Source: Boesenbergia rotunda (lineage: Eukaryota; Streptophyta; Magnoliopsida; Zingiberales; Zingiberaceae). Taken from it: a stretch of DNA of 64,000 nt. Within the stretch, counting starts at the first letter, position 1, and each line of letters starts with the position of its first letter. This document shows, one piece after another, positions 34,531-44,990 of the stretch. The position numbers and the translations under genes were made by a program. The notes below the pieces were generated by a model. That model saw only the letters and a list, made by a program, of their open reading frames with translations. It was not told where the DNA came from and ran no database searches. The stretch is from NCBI GenBank assembly GCA_024364735.1, contig JAGFNQ010005683.1:1-64000 (forward strand), read 5' to 3'.

Positions 34531-37500
34531 TGTAACGCCCCGAAATTTCCCATATGAAATATTAGGAAATATATAAATTCATGAATATGAAATATGGTGA
34601 AATTCATGAAATAGTATCATGAAATATTATGAATTCATAAATATGAAATATTATGGAATTCATGAAATAGTATCATGAAATATTATGAAATATTATGAAT
34701 TCATAAATATGAAATATTATGGAATTCATGAAATAGTATCATGAAATATTATGAAATATTATGAATTCATAAATATGAAATATTATGGAATTCATGAAAT
34801 AGTATCATGAAATATTATGAAATATTATGAATTCATAAATATGAAATATTATGGAATTCATGAAATATTATCATGAAATGTTATGAAATATTATGAATTC
34901 ATAAATATGCAATATTATTGAATTCATGGAATATAATTATCATGAAATATTATGAAATATATGAATTCATGGAATATAATTAATATTATGAAATTTCATG
35001 ATGGGCTTGGCTTAATGGGCTTGGATTAGTGCAAAATGTGATAAAAAGAAAATAAAGAAGGGAGGAAGCAGGGATTGAACCTTGAACCTCCTAGTTGCAC
35101 TAGCAATGTCTTAACCATTGCACCAAGCCATGCTTCTTGTAGAGGGAATAAGAAACATGCTTGTTAAAAGCCAGGGAGGTGAAGAGACATGTCTTTTCAT
35201 GAGAAAAGTATAAATAAGGGAAGTTGGAATAACTTCCTCTTTCTCTTCTTCTTCCTCCCCTCATCACCGAAATTCTCTTCTTCTCCCTCTCCATTTTCGA
35301 AAGTGAACCTAGGGTTCTAACCCTAGGAAATTGGAAGAGTAAAGGAACCCTTTAAGGTTCTTACCTTCTACTAGGGCCAAGATTGCTAAGAGAAGGCAAA
35401 CAAGGGAAACACTCACCTTCCTTCAACCAAGGGCATCTTAAGAGGTTAGAGAAGGAGAAAATCAAGCGAAAGGATGTAAGTATCCCCTCGCCTGCAGTGT
35501 AATAGTTCTTGAATGTGGTATCCTTTAACATGTTGTAAACAAAAACCTAGGGTTTTTGTTCTTGTAAGTTTCGGCCACCCCCCTTAGGGGAAGGCCTTGT
35601 TTTCTTTTGTTACATGATTAGACCCTTGATACTTAGGGAATATGTGTATATTGATTTCCTTTATGATAGTTGAACAAAAGGGAAGAAGAACTAGGGTTTT
35701 GGTTCTTGTAAGATTCGGCCACCCCCTTAGGGGAAGGCCTTGTTCTCTTTTGTTACATAATTAGACCCTTGGAACTTAGGAGATATGTATATGTGTGGTT
35801 TATGCAAAATGTTGTGAACAAAACCTAGGGTTACACCCTTGTGTAGGTTTTGGCCAACACCCAAGAGGGGACCTTGGTTACCCCTTGATGCATGTGAAGA
35901 CCCCTTGGAATTTAGAGTATACCTATATGTTGTGTCCCTACATTTTTGTGATAGCAAAACCTAGGGTTTTGAACTTGGATGGGTTTCGGCCAAGGCTTAG
36001 AAAAAGGGGTTAGTGAGGGTTGAATTATCCTACAATATATCCATGTTTAAGATAAGTATACAAGGTGTTTGAATAAATGTATGCATGAATGATTAATGCA
36101 AAAGTCCTAATATTTCCCCTACTCTTGATGTTTCGGCCAACCCACTAGGACTAGGGTTTGTAAAGGTCAAACTACCCTATGATATATGTTTATGGTTGGG
36201 GATGATCATATGTATATGTATGTGGTGTTAAATGGAATGGTTGATGAGGAAACCTTAATTGTTAGCATGCTTTGATATGTTTATGTATGAGGTGTTTAAA
36301 TGAGATGTCTGATTGAAATCTTAATTGATAGCATGCTACCACTTCCTACGATACGAGTATGACCTATGTGACCAAAGCTTGTCAGGTCTAAGGTAGGTTA
36401 AGTGGTTGAAATATGATGAACATGTATGAAATGTGATGTATATATGAACATGTATGACATATGATGCATGTATGAACATGTATGAAATATGATGAATATA
36501 TGAACATGTATGAAATATGATGTATGTATGAGCATGCCTTATAGCCCATGAGGTACATTTATGAAATTGCATGTGATATGTTAAAATGCTTAAATGGATA
36601 CTCAAATAAGTATGGGATCAAGAGCACCCCTTATGTTGTGTGGTGTGTCCCTACGGGATCATGAGCACCCTTGAAGAGTGGTGTGTCCCATAAGAGTGAA
36701 TATGGAGTATTCCTTAGCATATATGTAACAGCATGATAAGTATTTTACTTTTAAGTTGTGTACCCGACTCGGAAGGGGGTCGTTAAATAAATCCGGGGTG
36801 CATGTTAACGTGGCTCCGGTAGGACGGAAGGGTCCTGCTCTAATGACTTGGTGGCTCGCTACCCCAATTCATTAGGGAACGCGCAATAGTTTCCGCGTGA
36901 TAGTTGGTACACAACAGGGCCCGATATGATATGGATGTATTTTTAAGTAATACCATTATGGAAATGTTTTGAAAACATTCATTGAAAATAGTTGTAATAT
37001 GTGAAGAGTATGCTTGAGGTACTTGATACTGCATGTTAGAAACTCGGATGTTTAACATGCTTTGATGAACTCATGCTTATGATTTATTATGTGTACATGT
37101 TATGCTTTCGTATGGTTTTAGCGAGTAGGACAGGATCCTTACTAAGCATTTATGCTTACTAGTTTATGTGTTGTCTTATGCTGCAGATAACACTTAAATG
37201 GAAGGAAGAGGCAGGAGGCTGAAGATGTGTGGGGTGGTGGCTCGGGAAGAAAGATTTCTATATCTACATATTTATGCTTATGTTATGCTCCTTGACAATG
37301 AATGATAGTGATTAGGATTGATATTGCATGATAATAGTTACACTTGGAATTTTCATATACTTGATTTATTGGATTATATTATGGTGTGAAATAATATGTG
37401 AACTTGATAATTTTTGCAAGCATGCTTAGTACCTAGTTCTCTTAAGTCCTTGCATTGTTGTTTTAATGTCATGCTAGGAGATAGAAATAGAAAAAAAAAT

Positions 37501-37563
37501 ATTACTATATGATTGAATGTACGTAACCCCGCCCCGAGAGTAGATATAAGGGCGGGCGTTATA
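34531..37563 (+). repeat. Gypsy LTR 4 (about 3.03 kb)
   Basis: Closest to LTR 3. Its last bases read GCGTTATA rather than GCGTTACA, and no PBS follows: the array ends here. Confidence 0.88.
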
Positions 37564-37570
37564 AGTCCTT

Positions 37571-37630
37571 TCATATTCATGAATTTATATATTTCCTAAT
37601 ATTTCATATGGGAAATTTCGGGGCGTTACA
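37571..37630 (-). repeat. 60-bp gypsy LTR tip in inverted orientation
   Basis: This is the reverse complement of 21874-21933, ending exactly at the LTR terminus (GGGGCGTTACA). It directly abuts copia B RT sequence at 37631. Seven bases separate it from LTR 4. Confidence 0.9.
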
Positions 37631-38649
37631 GTGGGAGCACAGTAGTCTTCCTAGTCTTGTATGTGGATGACATACTACTCATTGGGAACAACATCCCTTC
37701 GCTACAGTCTGTGAAGACTTGGTTGGGGACTTGTTTCGCAATGAAGGACTTAGGTGAAGCAGCCTGCATTCTAGGCATTAAGATCTATAGAGATAGATCT
37801 AAGAGATTGCTTGGCCTAAGTCAGAGTACATACATTGATACCGTTTTGCAACGGTTTGCCATGCAGAATTCCAAGAAAGGAAATCTGCCAATGTCACATG
37901 GCGTGAGTCTTTCGAAGACTCAAGGTCCCTCTTCTAGAGAGGAGAGAGACCGCATGAGCAAGATCCCTTATGCCTCAGCCATAGGATCTATTATGTACGC
38001 CATGTTATGTACTCGTCCTGATGTCTCGTATGCTTTGAGCATGACGAGCAGATACCAGTCAGATCCAGGTGAACGTCACTGGATAGCGGTCAAGAATATC
38101 CTTAAGTACTTGAGAAGGACTAAGGAATATTTTTTGATATTTGGAGGCGATGAGCATCTAGTTGTAAAGGGTTACACTGATGCCAGCTTCCAAACCGACC
38201 GGGATGATTACAGATCGCAGTCAGGGTTCGTGTTTTGCTTAAATGGTGGCGCTGTCAGCTGGAAGAGTTCAAAGCAGGATACAGTTGTTGATTCTACAAC
38301 AGAAGCTGAGTATATTGCTGCATCTGAGGCAGCAAAGGAGGCAGTTTGGATCCACAAGTTCATTACTGAGCTTGGAGTGGTTCCTAGTATAGCCGACCCA
38401 GTACAGCTCTATTGTGACAACAATGGAGCTATTGCGCAGGCTAAGGAACCTCGCTCACATCAGCGGACCAAACACATACTACGGCGATTCCATCTCATTC
38501 GAGAGGTCATCGATCGAGGAGATGTGAAGATTTGCAGAGTACCCACAGAGGCTAACGTCGCAGATCCCTTGACCAAGGCTTTGGCACAGATAAAGCATGA
38601 TGGTCACACTAGGTCATTGGGTATTAGATACTACAGCGATTGGCACTAG
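37631..38649 (+). pseudogene. Copia B: RT C-terminal part and RNase H (5'-truncated)
   Basis: The frame is open from the junction to a TAG at 38647-38649. It starts inside RT just before YVDDILL and covers the RT thumb, then RNase H with TDASF and STTEAEY motifs, and ends ..SDWH, typical of a copia pol C-terminus. All upstream pol and gag are absent. Its sequence and LTR differ from copia A, so A and B are probably not two halves of one element. Confidence 0.9.
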
Positions 38650-38663
38650 TGCTAGTGGGAGAT
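38650..38663 (+). promoter_or_regulatory. Copia B polypurine tract
   Basis: GTGCTAGTGGGAGAT directly precedes the LTR start TGTTAGTGAGAGCC. Confidence 0.8.
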
Positions 38664-40600
38664 TGTTAGTGAGAGCCCTAGAGCCAATCATATGATGATT
38701 ACTTTTGGACTCATTGTATCATATTCTTATATATATATTTCTTATATATAAAGGCATTTCTTATGGTTATTGTACTTATGTGTATTGGTGTCAAATAACT
38801 CAGTATAATAACGTCCTTGAGTAGAAGGTTCTTATCTATATCAATCGATTAGTTGAATCGACAGTGAGATGATATAGAGAACACTACTCTTAATTATTCC
38901 TAGTCAAGTATTAACATTCAAGGACAATGTTAATGCATAGAGACTAGCATGTAGGTCAACATGATGACTTGATCTCACAAGTCATGGATATGAGATATCA
39001 AGTTGACACATGGGTATACTTTAGAGAATGTATACTGAATGGCCCGCCATGAGAAAGTATCATGGATTGTTATATGAGTGTCATATACTTTCTCATGTGA
39101 CTATTAGTATGACTATAGTCCTAGACCTGAAGTTACCATAGTTCCCTACATAAGGAGTTACGTACTTTGGCTTCGTCAAACGTCACCCGTAACTGGGTGG
39201 ACTATAAAGGCGATTACTGGGTTTGTAACAAATTATGCGGAGGGATGTGAGTAACGTAGATGGGATCTATCCCTCCTATATGACGGGAGTGACATCTTCG
39301 TTCTTGATAGAGTAAGACCACTAAGTGCATGGTCATGCCCAAATAAGGCAATATTAGATATTGAGCTTATTTGATTATAGTGAGTCTACTTGGAGTTCAA
39401 GACATATAGATTGATTTGAGGATGACACGGTCTATGCCTCATGAAAGATTAATCTTGATATCGAGGATAGAAGGACGTTGTCACATATTGTGATGGTCAC
39501 AATTATTAGTCACAATGGTGATGTTGGATCTCGACATTCTCGTAACTTGGGTAGCAATGATGTGTTGCTAGATACCTCTCATTGCTTATGTCCTTAAATA
39601 GGATTAAGGGCATTGCCAACGTTACAAGAACCTATAGGGTCACACACATAGAGCAATAGATGGAGAGCAAGTCCATATGATGGACCGAGAGTAGTGAAGT
39701 CAAAGTTTGACTTTGACTAAATATGGAAAGTCCATAAAAGGCAAGTTTGACTTGACTCAAATTAGACAACTTGAGTTGGACTCGAGTTTGATCCAAGTGT
39801 TGGATGAATCTAATCATGGGAGAATAATGAAGTCAAAGTTTGACTTTGGCTAAATATGGAAAGCCCATAAAAGGCAAGTTTGACTTGACTCAAATTAGAC
39901 AACTTGAGTTGGACTCGAGTTTGATCCAAGTGTTGGATTAATATAATCATGGGAGAATAATGAAGTCAAAGTTTGACTTTGGTTAAATATGGAAATTCCA
40001 TAAGAGGCAAGTTTGACTTGACTCAAGCCACATCACCTTGACTTGACTTGACCAAGTGATGACTTGGCATCATCATCAAGACTAAGTAACCTCCCCATTT
40101 GAATTTTGAATTCAAATGGGGAGTTACACAAGGTGGTGGCCGGCCACTTAAGACACAAAAGGGTTTTTTTTGTGTGTGTGTGGATTATTCTTCTCCTCTT
40201 TGGTTTTGGTTTAGTTTTTTGGCTCTCCCTCTCCTCTCATCTTGCCGAGACCCCTACTAGTGCTAGCACACTTTTGGGATCTCCTCTCCACTCTCTTGCT
40301 TGTGTGGATACTTCTAGAGGGTTGCTACTTTGCATCCTTGAGATCCGACACCAACCGAGGAGCGAGCGGGATTAAGCGAGGCACGCACCAAAGGTAAAAT
40401 GTTTATCCCTCTTTAGATCTAGAAGTAGATCGGGTTTTGAAGCATGTAAACGAGCACTCGTAATTTTTGAAATGGCTTTCTTCGCTCGGATCCTTGCTAT
40501 TGGGGCTTTCGGGGTTTCCGCGACGCGAAAAAGCGGTTTTCGTGGTCCGAAAAACCCTACAGAGACCCCGGTCGCGGATCCTGCTTCTACTCTCGAAGAG
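38664..40600 (+). repeat. Copia B 3' LTR, right end uncertain
   Basis: Begins TGTTAGTGAGAGCC after pol and the polypurine tract. It includes TATATATA stretches (38733-38750), a 133-bp tandem repeat, a GGCCGGCC site and GC-rich sequence around 40500-40590. No CA end followed by a target duplication could be identified; the junction to E2-type sequence is placed near 40.6 kb by composition only. Confidence 0.6.
39696..40060 (+). repeat. 133-bp tandem repeat rich in TTGACT W-boxes
   Basis: Units start at 39696, 39829 and 39962 (period exactly 133; the third is partial). Each begins with the palindrome AAGTCAAAGTTTGACTT and contains about five TTGAC[CT] cores on the two strands, continuing into a CTTGACTTGACTTGACC run at about 40040. 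TTGAC[CT] is the WRKY transcription factor W-box. Confidence 0.88.
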
Positions 40601-40985
40601 TTCTTCTTTGCGCCATGATTTATGCAGTCCTGTCTTCGTTGGTTGTTTTTGTTGTTATGTACTCTGTCTATGGATATTGTCAACATTTGATGGTTGTATG
40701 CTCTGTTCCCATCTTCTGCTTTATATGCTACTGGTTTGTTTTACTTGCATGTTGCTAGTTGCGATATTCTATCTTGTATGGTGCTTCCATTGAGGGGGAG
40801 CTCTTTTATGTTTATTTGTCATTTTTGATATTTGGCAAAGGGGGAGACTTGTAGATATCTAAGTTTATATTCATGATTATGCTCGAAATAACTTTACTAT
40901 ATGCTTATTGAATTAATATCTCTGATATTATGTTGAAAGTTAGCTTAAACTTAAATAGATTATCAAACATCAAAAAGGGGGAGAT
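40600..40985 (+). other. 3' internal tail of an E2-type element with polypurine tract
   Basis: T-rich non-coding sequence with GAGGGGGAG and AAAGGGGGAGA blocks, ending in AAAAAGGGGGAGAT (40972-40985) immediately before an LTR start. It resembles the tail of E1 at 10050-10677. Confidence 0.7.
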
Positions 40986-41341
40986 TGTAGATGCAATCAT
41001 GCCCTAAATAAGAGGTTTCGATGATTGACGGTTATTTAAGTTTAAGCTAATACATTGGATCTAACATTGAGATTTAGTGTGCAGTAATGCAAGAAGTCCA
41101 AGGAATGGTTGGGGACCGAACTCTTGGCATGAAGACCCGGAGTTGAGGAAGCTCCAGGCAAGAAGTCCAAGGGATGGTCGGGGACGGAACCCTTGGCGTG
41201 AAGACCCGGAGTTGAGGAGGCTCCAGGCGTGAAGTCCAGGAAACGAGAGGTTTCGCAGGCACAAGGTAATCAGATCCAACTGAAGGTCCTTGATCGATCT
41301 AGGCGTGAACTATAGGTGTGAAGGCCGGAGTTGAGCGTATC

Positions 41342-41794
41342 AATCGATCAGCCAATCGATTAGCAAATGACTAATCGATTGGTGAATCGATTCAGGGCAT
41401 TTCTGTGCTGAACCAGAAGGCTCTGGAATCGATTAGTGAATCGATTATGAGTAATTCTGTGCACAGGCAGAATTCTTCATAATCGATCAATCAATCGATT
41501 CAGATGCCCTATAATCGATTAGTGAATCGATTACGAGTAATTCTGTGCGCAGGCAGAATGCTTCGTTATCGATCATTCAATCGATTCAGAATCCCTATAA
41601 TCGATTGGTGAATCGATTACAAGGTACTCTGTGCGCAGACAGAACGCTCTGTAATCGATCATGCAATCGATTCAGGATGCTAATCGATCAGCCAATCGAT
41701 TCAAGTTCAAATGGCGTAATCCTAGCCATTCATCCGACATTCGTACTGTTCAACGACTACTTGGTAATCGATTGGGGCATCTCACCAATCGATT
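41342..41794 (+). repeat. Nine AATCGATY-4-AATCGATT dyads (8-4-8) in E2 LTR
   Basis: Pairs start at 41342, 41373, 41427, 41481, 41513, 41567, 41599, 41653 and 41682, each second half exactly 12 bp after the first. A tenth pair (41766 and 41787) is 21 bp apart. The four loop bases vary (AGCC, GGTG, AGTG, AATC, ATTC, ATGC). Flanking sequence recurs as GTAATTCTGTGCGCAGGCAG. Confidence 0.93.
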
Positions 41795-41896
41795 CTGTTG
41801 GTGCAGGGAGCACCTGATCGAACCTTGTTTTGATATTGGCAAAGGATTCAAAGTTAAGGGTTGTTTGTTATCTAACAATGCTACTTGAGTGTACAG

Positions 41897-42299
41897 GAAA
41901 AGCCCTAGCGAAGGACTGCTAGGCCCTGGCGAAGGGCTGCCAGAAGAAAAGTCCTAGCGAAGGACAGCTAGGCCCTGGCGAAGGACTGCCAAAATGGAAA
42001 AGCCCTAGCGAAGGATTGCTAGGTCCTGGCGAAAGACTGCCAGAAGAAAAGCCCTAGCGAAGGAATGCTAGGCACTGGCAAAGGACTGCCAGACAGCAGA
42101 AGCCCTAGCAAAGGACTGCTAGGCACTGGCGAAGGACTGCCAGAAGAAAAGACCTAGCGAAGGACTGCTAGGCTGGCGAAGGACTGCCAGAAGAAAAGAC
42201 CTAGCGAAGGGCAGCTAGGCACCAAGCGAAGGGCAGCTTGGTAACTCAAGACCTGGCGAAGGACTGCCGGGCAAAAGTCCAACTGGAGGATCCGGTTGG
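41897..42299 (+). repeat. Covarying hairpins with GAAGGACT loop
   Basis: More than a dozen units of the form CCTAGC-GAAGGACT-GCTAGG or CTGGC-GAAGGACT-GCCAG, with A-rich linkers. A variant at 42221-42242 has ACCAAGC and GCTTGGT arms; another at 42279-42299 has CCAACTGG and CCGGTTGG. Arms change together while the GAAGG loop stays. Confidence 0.9.
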
Positions 42300-42531
42300 C
42301 ACCAGGTAAACTCTCCCGAGAGGAGTAGGTGAGGACGCGTTCCCCTTGAGGGAACATTAGGCGTCGATTCGACCTAGGGCTCCATTTTGGAGACCAAAGT
42401 CAGAACTAAGACAGCTAAGGCTGTATAAAATAATAATATAATTGTTATTTGGACTAACCCTGGATGCAGGATCGAAGGACTAAGTATCTGCAGCTCAGAG
42501 AGCCTCAAAGGAGTGAGGCAGAAGATGAGCA

Positions 42532-42827
42532 GGGCGCCCCGGACGACCAGGGCGCCCCCAAGGTCAACCCAAGTCTGTAACAACCTCGACGCGTTTCGCC
42601 CCGCTTGTCGCGGGCGCCCCGCGTGTCTCGGGCGCCCCCACTGCCAGCTGCCGAAGCACATCCCTGCGAAGCCGAAGAGATGAAGCTTTGACCGGTCAAT
42701 CCGGGCGCCCCGAGTCCTCCGGGCGCCCCGGTCAAACCGGATCCCAAGGATAATGGGATCAGACGGCGACCGAGCTATAACCGGATCTGCTGCCACGTGG
42801 GGGGCGCCCCCGTCGACCAGGGCGCCT
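42532..42827 (+). promoter_or_regulatory. Four GGGCGCCC pairs at exact 18-bp spacing
   Basis: GGGCGCCC occurs at 42532/42550, 42612/42630, 42703/42721 and 42802/42820 (the last half is GGGCGCCT). Each pair is 18 bp start to start; pairs are 80-99 bp apart. The last ends 8 bp before the TATA box. This looks like a proximal enhancer of duplicated palindromic sites, but the binding factor is unknown. Confidence 0.8.
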
Positions 42828-42835
42828 CTAGGCCC

Positions 42836-42843
42836 TATATAAA
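42836..42843 (+). promoter_or_regulatory. TATA box of the solo LTR
   Basis: TATATAAA inside the inverted repeat GGCCC-TATATAAA-GGGCC, followed by a C/T-rich start-like region. Confidence 0.8.
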
Positions 42844-43697
42844 GGGCCCTCGACCTCCTTCTTCAGTGCATCAATTTCTGCGACGCTTCCACGCTCTTCT
42901 GCTTCCACGTCATGCTCCCGAACTCTTCCAACTCGAGCTGACGACGTCCTGCTGCTCCATCACTTCGATCTACACCGGACGTCGGTAACGAAGAGCTTGA
43001 TTAAGTTTACTACTCTGATTTTGTAATATTTTTATTGTAAACTTTCTCGAACGTATAGAATTGCCCGCAGAAAATGGTCAACGACCGTGGGCCTTGGAGT
43101 AGGAGTCGACACAGGCTCCGAACCAAGTAAAACGACCTTGTTAGCATTGTTTTTGTGTCTTATTTCCGCTGCGCACTTACTCTTTTTAAATCCGAACGAT
43201 ATGCGACATTCACCCCCCCCCTCTCTCGCATTTCTCAATCCAACAGATTCAGGAAGCAGACAAGACCGTTATAAGCGGAAAATCAAGCGCAAAATGATAT
43301 ACTGCTCCATTGTAATCTAGGCTAGGGTTTTGGTGCTTCAAGTTCTTTGCTCAAGCTCAAGTTTCCAACACCTTCATCAAGCAACCAAAGGAAGGAGAAC
43401 CAAGCCTATTGTGTAATACTTCTTTCTCTTCTTCTTCCTTGTGTTGTTCTTTGTGAAAGATTTCAAGGGTGTTGTAAAAGGGTTTCTCCACCCTCGGTGT
43501 TGTTCCGAGAAGGTGGTTTGATAGTGGAATCTACGGTGTGAACCCTTGGATTAGTCACCTCAAGGAGGTGGAGACCAAGTAAATCCAAGTGTTAGCATTG
43601 GATTTGGTGGTGTGTGAATTTTGATTTCTGTGACGAGGAAAAAGAATCAACTAAAGTGAGCTATTCACCCCCCCTCTAGCTCTACCGATCCCCAACA

Positions 43698-44990
43698 GTA
43701 ACCCTACAATGCTGCATGAACAAAGACCAACTCATCAAGGTTGGTCCATTTACAAGTGCAAAAGATTTGTGGAACAAGCTCATTGAACTCCATGAGGGCA
43801 TCTGAGATTCAAGAATCTCCAAGAGGGATTTGTTCCTCAACCAACTACCAAACCTTACCATGAAGGAAAATGAAACGGTGAGTGAACTTCATAGCTGGTT
43901 CAAGGAAGTCCTCAACGGTCTTCATTCCATAGATGAAAAGGTCGAGAACCGCGACCTTGTGAGGTATGTGTTGAAAGCATTTCCAAGGAATGCTTTGTGG
44001 TCATCCATGGTGGATGCCTACAATGTTTCCAAGGACTTATCAATTGTCAAATTAGATGATTTGTTTTGTGAAATGGAATTGCATGAAATGGCTAACAAAG
44101 GCCCCAAGGAGAAGGGGATTGCCTTAGTTGCAGGAGAAAAGAACAAGAAGATGAAGGAGAAGAAGAAGGAGAAGGAAGTCTCTTCATCTACATCCTCTTC
44201 CGAATCCGAGTCCGAATCCGAGGAGGATGGCAGCAGCTCTTCTTCCTCTGAGATGGCCAATTTCGTTAGAAGGATGATGAGGAAGGGTCGACGCTTCAAG
44301 GGTAAAGGTAACCCAAGTGAAGTTAAGCTTGATAATAATAATATTACTTGCTTTGAATGTAGTAAGAAAGGGCACTTCAAGAAGGACTGCCCAAAGCTCA
44401 AGAAGAAGGAGGATAGATCCAAGAAGAAGAAGAAGGCTTTGAAGGCCACTTGGGATGAATCCTCCTCAAGTTCATCCGATGAAGTGAAGGAGGAGAAGAG
44501 TGCACGCCATGTGGCACTCATGGCACTTGGAGATGAAGAAAGCAGTGATGAATCCTCCAACTCCTCAAACGCGGCTTCATCATCTTCGGATGATGAAGAG
44601 GTAACCACTCCCAAACTTGAGAAATGCTATAGAGCAATTGCATGTTTAACCAATATGTTGAAGAAGTCAAAAAATAAGGTTAAATCATTGCAATTAGAAG
44701 TTGGACAATTGAAGTCGTCTAGGGATGAGGATGTAGATGATCTACATGTAGAAATGTTAGAGGATGAGATTAAGTCTTTGAAAATTGAAATTGAACAATT
44801 GAAGTCCTCTAGGGATGAGGATGTAGATGATTTGCATGTTGAATTGTTAGAGGATGAGAACAAATCATTGAAGAGTGAAGTTGAGAGACTCAAGAGTATT
44901 CTTGCGAAGTTCTCAACAAGCTCAAAGACCTTAGACATGATTTTGAATGCCCAAAGGGCAGTCTACAATAGGGCCGGTATTGGTTACTGA
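43698..44990 (+). pseudogene. E2 gag remnant
   Basis: Starts mid-gag: the PBS and the first 80 or so codons seen in E1 are missing. A TGA at 43803-43805 replaces CGA of E1. From 43830 the frame is open for 386 codons: UBN2-like capsid, Ser/Glu-rich and Lys-rich stretches, a CCHC knuckle (about 44352-44393), then a coiled coil with two similar LKSSRDEDVDDLHVE blocks that E1 lacks. TGA at 44988-44990 ends it. Confidence 0.9.

Larger units (their letters stand above)
21874..37563 (+). mobile_element. Gypsy array: four LTRs alternating with three 1,176-bp cores
   Basis: LTR 21874-24923, core, LTR 26100-29150, core, LTR 30327-33354, core, LTR 34531-37563. Adjacent units share LTRs, giving periods of 4,226, 4,227 and 4,204 bp. 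The cores keep a PBS, a gag start, the protease tail, the RT start and the chromodomain-like integrase end of a Tekay-like chromovirus; the rest of gag and pol is deleted. All three cores share the same deletions and the same frameshift. No matching target duplication is visible at the two ends. Confidence 0.93.
41796..43245 (+). mobile_element. Solo LTR (1,450 bp) of the element D family
   Basis: Starts TGTTGGTGCAGG, ends CAATCCAACA, and is flanked on both sides by GATTC (41791-41795 and 43246-43250), a perfect target duplication. No internal region is present, as after LTR-LTR recombination. It contains hairpin arrays (41897-42299), GGGCGCCC pairs and a TATA box. Confidence 0.93.
40986..43697 (+). 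repeat. E2 LTR, interrupted by a solo LTR
   Basis: Starts TGTAGATGCAATC after a polypurine tract and ends GATCCCCAACA just before gag sequence. Subtracting the solo LTR and one duplication (1,455 bp) leaves about 1,257 bp. It carries nine 8-4-8 AATCGATT dyads. It is preceded by a 3' internal tail and followed by 5' internal sequence, so two elements appear to share it. The PBS and gag start are missing after it. Confidence 0.85.

Noticed and set aside
16802..38663. Copia A and copia B as two halves of one element split by the gypsy array
   Set aside because: Their LTR sequences differ, integrase and the first part of RT are missing between them, and the flanks of the array show no target duplication.
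38720..38752. TATATATA run as the copia B promoter
   Set aside because: It lies only about 60-90 bp from the LTR start in simple AT repeats with no start-like context; not called.
40106..40793. Hydrophobic plus-strand frames in the copia B LTR and following tail
   Set aside because: T-rich sequence gives Leu/Phe/Cys-rich translations; no start context, no homology, and the frame crosses a likely element junction.
42505..42796. GC-rich open frames on the minus strand in the solo LTR
   Set aside because: They arise from GGGCGCCC repeats and GC-rich U3 sequence; no domain, and the region is promoter-like on the plus strand.
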